Of a stretch of 64,000 nt of DNA, positions 63,274-64,000 are shown piece after piece. The stretch's first letter is position 1; the number at the start of each line of letters is the position of its first letter. The position numbers were made by a program, and so were the translations under genes. The notes under the pieces were generated by a model. It was given only the letters and a program-made list of their open reading frames with translations, had not been told where the DNA came from and did not search any database. The DNA comes from Acinetobacter proteolyticus (GTDB lineage: Bacteria; Pseudomonadota; Gammaproteobacteria; Pseudomonadales; Moraxellaceae). Where the stretch lies: contig NZ_KB849179.1 in assembly GCF_000367945.1 (NCBI RefSeq), forward strand, positions 3,081,470 to 3,145,469, read 5' to 3'.

Positions 63274-64000
63274 ATGCAAACAATCGTCATCATTGGCGCA
63301 AGTCATGCTGCGGCGCAGTTGGCGGCAAGTCTGCGGCCAGATGGCTGGCAGGGCGAGATTGTGGTGATCGGCGATGAGCCGTATTTGCCGTATCATCGAC
63401 CGCCGTTGTCCAAGACCTTTTTATGCGGTGCACAACTGGTCGATGAGTTATTGATTCGGCCAGCCGCTTTTTATCAAAAAAATCAGATCGAATTTCGGCA
63501 CGGGCGGGTGGTTGCGATTGATCGGGCAGCGCGCAGCGTGACACTACAAGATGGCAGTACGCTTGCGTATGACCAGTTGGCGCTGTGTACCGGTGCACGA
63601 GTCAGGACGGTGTCGCTGGCTGGGTCTGATTTGGCAGGTGTGCATTATCTTAGAAATATCAGCGATGTACAGGCTATCCAGCCATTTGTACAACCCAACG
63701 GCAAAGCAGTGGTGATCGGTGGTGGCTATATCGGTCTTGAAACAGCCGCCGCATTGACCGAGCAGGGCATGCAGGTGGTGGTCTTGGAAGCCGCCGAGCG
63801 GATTTTGCAGCGGGTAACTGCACCGGAAGTGTCGGACTTTTATACGCGGATTCATCGCGAACAGGGTGTGACGATTCATACCGGTGTGTCGGTCACGGCG
63901 ATCACGGGTGAGGGGCGGGCGCAAGCGGTGCTGTGTGCCGATGGTTCGATGTTCGATGCAGATCTGGTGATCATCGGGGTCGGGGTTGTACCGAATATCG
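63274..64000 (+). CDS. ferredoxin reductase of the P450 system (partial)
   Basis: The first 242 residues of an FAD-dependent NADH:ferredoxin reductase are present; the rest lies beyond the window edge. The FAD-binding loop is IIGASHAAAQLAASLR, YLPYHRPPLSKTFL is the family's conserved stretch, and the NADH-binding loop is VIGGGYIGLETAAAL. LCTGARVRTV is also typical. It feeds electrons to the ferredoxin at 61297. The start at 63274 is an ATG with a weak binding site. The gene is visibly richer in G+C than the housekeeping genes. Confidence 0.93.
   Translation, partial: MQTIVIIGASHAAAQLAASLRPDGWQGEIVVIGDEPYLPYHRPPLSKTFLCGAQLVDELLIRPAAFYQKNQIEFRHGRVVAIDRAARSVTLQDGSTLAYDQLALCTGARVRTVSLAGSDLAGVHYLRNISDVQAIQPFVQPNGKAVVIGGGYIGLETAAALTEQGMQVVVLEAAERILQRVTAPEVSDFYTRIHREQGVTIHTGVSVTAITGEGRAQAVLCADGSMFDADLVIIGVGVVPNI

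Noticed and set aside
61150..64000. Right end of the Tn7-like element
   Set aside because: I looked for inverted copies of the TnsB-type site and an ACA end up to 64000 and saw none, so the right end is outside the window or lost.

Overview
The window looks like a chromosomal stretch of an Acinetobacter-type gammaproteobacterium. The signs are moderate to low G+C, an ADC-type class C beta-lactamase gene, housekeeping proteins that read as Acinetobacter-like (RsmB, Fmt, IlvD, Ppc, DnaJ, DapB, PurC), and a CYP153 alkane hydroxylase cluster of the kind described from Acinetobacter. The species cannot be fixed from the sequence alone. The ampC gene lies between a PQQ sugar dehydrogenase gene and rarA, which as far as I recall is not the A. 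baumannii arrangement.

Layout. Position 1 is inside the 3' end of a 5S rRNA, so an rRNA operon lies just to the left. About 0.2-2 kb holds small accessory genes (two GNAT acetyltransferases, a cytidine deaminase-like protein, an ankyrin protein). About 2.2-20 kb is metabolic: a TIGR04219 outer membrane protein, an aldehyde dehydrogenase, a MetP/MetS amino acid transporter, fmt-rsmB, ilvD, a double DsbA-like protein, a TauE exporter, two LysR regulators, an SDR, a uracil permease and ppc. About 20.3-25.3 kb is a TetR-controlled RND efflux operon with a clear palindromic operator candidate. About 25.5-28.8 kb holds dnaJ, dapB and a START-domain protein. About 28.8-38.8 kb holds an MFS/DkgB pair with a divergent LysR, a MocR-type regulator, an alcohol dehydrogenase, tag, a LytM lipoprotein, mutY, a dienelactone hydrolase and a small DUF1328 protein. 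About 38.9-50.4 kb holds ycgN, a PQQ dehydrogenase, ampC, rarA, yddG, an acyltransferase, an amidohydrolase and a TonB receptor. About 50.6-55.4 kb holds dapA, a BamC-like lipoprotein and purC in the gene order known from E. coli, then a nicotinamidase, an Lrp regulator and a YitT protein.

The accessory region starts abruptly at 55418, just past the yitT terminator. There the sequence has the form of a Tn7-like transposon left end: a TGT terminus, then three widely spaced copies of a TnsB-type site. Inside that boundary lies a mosaic of broken mobile DNA: a truncated GIY-YIG/T5orf172 gene, an intact IS903-group insertion sequence without target duplication, a Tn3-family transposase lacking its N-terminus, an IS21 istB remnant, a resolvase remnant and two identical Tn3-type 38-bp ends in the same orientation. 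Beyond this scar is a more G+C-rich catabolic cluster: an AraC regulator, a [2Fe-2S] ferredoxin, a CYP153 cytochrome P450 and a ferredoxin reductase cut by the window edge. Together these make a three-component terminal alkane hydroxylase (NADH to reductase to ferredoxin to P450). The strongest hypothesis from the window is that this hydroxylase cluster is cargo of a Tn7-like element whose transposition genes and right end lie beyond 64000.
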